From Lachnospiraceae bacterium (lineage in GTDB: Bacteria > Bacillota_A > Clostridia > Lachnospirales > Lachnospiraceae): 5,821 bases of DNA. A model generated the notes under the pieces. It saw only the letters and a list, made by a program, of their open reading frames with translations. It had not been told where the DNA came from and did not search any database. A program made the translations under genes and the position numbers. The DNA is taken from assembly GCA_024683935.1 (NCBI GenBank), contig JAIKXV010000013.1, positions 1 through 5,821 on the forward strand, read 5' to 3'. Position 1 is the stretch's first letter; every line of letters begins with the position of its first letter. Positions 5,015-5,821 of this stretch are shown here, piece after piece.

Positions 5015-5758
5015 TTATTTCTTATTCAATGCCTCACTCAGACTGTTCGTGATCCCTCTCGGTCCACGGATAGCATATATCCCATACTCGTCCTTCAGAA
5101 CATCGAAGGTGAACTTATCCGGCTTATACCGCTTCCGCAGCTTTATCTTCATCAAAGCCTTGATCGTCAGATTCTCATCCTGATAACTATATGGAATATC
5201 TGTCTCCGTCACCTTGCACTTATACAAAATCGCAGATACCGGCGATCCGACATACATAAATACGGTATCTCCTACCTTAATCCCGCTTCCCTGCTTCCAG
5301 TCGATCTCATCTGTATCATCAAAAGCATGAATGATATCATAATACTTGGGATTTGACGGTATGATCCATTCCTTCGGAGGACGTACCTTCTGTTTTTTCT
5401 TTGCAGATGCTGTAGCCAGGAAGCTTGCATCTATAAGGTCAAAGACCTGTTCCTGCCTTACCGATCCGTCCAAAAACACAGTGATCCATTGCTGTTTATT
5501 CATGTGATAAGCAGGGATGATCCCGTGTTGCTGAATCAGCATATCCTTGTAAAACAGATCATCAGCTTTCAGATTGATGACCGGGATATCGTCCGCATTA
5601 TCCAGACCCAGCTTATCTCCGCTCACTTCCATGACAAGAGCAAACCACTTATTGTTATCGCCGTGTCTGAAAACAGCATTATCAGGATACCTCTTCCAGG
5701 GATACTCAGGTGAGACCTTATATTTCTTTTTGATATATGCAAAAACAGCGTCTTTCAT
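5015..5758 (-). CDS. YjbR/MmcQ (DUF419) - EVE domain fusion protein
   Basis: Two domains are visible in 247 residues. Residues 1 to about 115 are a YjbR/MmcQ domain, a cyclic DNA-binding-like fold of uncertain role: YPDNAVFRHGDNNKWFALVM (24-43) and GIIPAYHMNKQQWITV (79-94). A basic linker (AKKKQKVRPPKE) leads to an EVE domain of the PUA-like superfamily at about 129-236: WIIPSNPKYYDI (131-142), IDWKQ (152-156), VGDTVFMYVGSPVSAILYKC (162-181). EVE domains are known or proposed to bind modified bases in DNA or RNA, so nucleic-acid sensing is possible. ATG at 5758 is chosen because GGA lies eight bases upstream; a GTG at 5764, overlapping the previous stop as GTGA, would add two residues. It is two bases after the upstream gene and 15 bp before the YbaK/EbsC gene, hence in the same operon. 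Confidence 0.9.
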   Translation of the reverse strand: MKDAVFAYIKKKYKVSPEYPWKRYPDNAVFRHGDNNKWFALVMEVSGDKLGLDNADDIPVINLKADDLFYKDMLIQQHGIIPAYHMNKQQWITVFLDGSVRQEQVFDLIDASFLATASAKKKQKVRPPKEWIIPSNPKYYDIIHAFDDTDEIDWKQGSGIKVGDTVFMYVGSPVSAILYKCKVTETDIPYSYQDENLTIKALMKIKLRKRYKPDKFTFDVLKDEYGIYAIRGPRGITNSLSEALNKK

Positions 5759-5760
5759 AC

Positions 5761-5821
5761 TCACATTCCAAATTCGGCACAGAGCTTATCAAAACGAGCC
5801 TGTTCCTTTTCCTTTAGTGGC
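5761..5821 (-). CDS. C-terminal end of an unidentified protein (5' part outside the window)
   Basis: Only the last 19 codons and the TGA are inside the window. They encode PLKEKEQARFDKLCAEFGM, a charged, probably helical tail. The frame is open to the right edge and the stop abuts the start of the YjbR-EVE gene, as is usual for tightly packed operon genes. The stretch is too short to name a family; it supports the idea that the operon begins further upstream. Confidence 0.6.
   Translation of the reverse strand, partial: PLKEKEQARFDKLCAEFGM

Overview
The window looks like a chromosomal piece of an anaerobic Firmicute, most likely a Lachnospiraceae-type member of Clostridia. This rests on recalled resemblance of the proteins (YlmH-type S4 protein, ProX-type and YbaK/EbsC-type tRNA-editing proteins, YjbR-EVE protein, macro-domain protein), on purine-rich Shine-Dalgarno sequences and on moderate GC; no search was run. 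All supported genes lie on the minus strand, so transcription runs from high to low coordinates.

Right block (5821 down to 3982): the last 19 codons of an unidentified gene, then a YjbR/MmcQ-EVE fusion protein, a YbaK/EbsC-family aminoacyl-tRNA deacylase, and a ProX-type prolyl-tRNA editing protein. Spacings run from a 14-bp overlap to a 15-bp gap, as expected of one operon. The two deacylases are both from the editing superfamily that clears mischarged tRNAs, so translation quality control is the likely theme.

Middle block (3981 down to 2670): a graveyard. It holds a damaged AAA/ABC-type ATPase gene (3377-3931) that lacks a good start, appears to miss a segment after Walker A, and ends in the wrong frame. 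An overlapping unexplained open frame (3244-3465) and a possible scrap of another ATPase (3903-3980) flank it. Below these are an AT-rich palindrome, a two-tier hairpin, a textbook promoter (TTGACT, 17 bp, TATAAT) and the first 60 or so codons of an IS200/IS605 tnpA, cut off inside the HUH motif. The promoter is intact and points at the next operon.

Left block (2669 down to 1): ylmH, an alpha/beta-hydrolase overlapping it by 4 bp, a macro-domain protein with a strong ribosome binding site, and an SGNH/GDSL hydrolase running off the left edge almost complete. The last three are small ester- or ADP-ribose-related hydrolases, and ylmH is associated with rescue of stalled ribosomes. The grouping is suggestive but no shared pathway can be proven. 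The macro protein has unusual residues where YmdB has its adenine-binding and catalytic aspartates.

No rRNA, tRNA, CRISPR array or complete mobile element was seen, and no plus-strand gene is credible.
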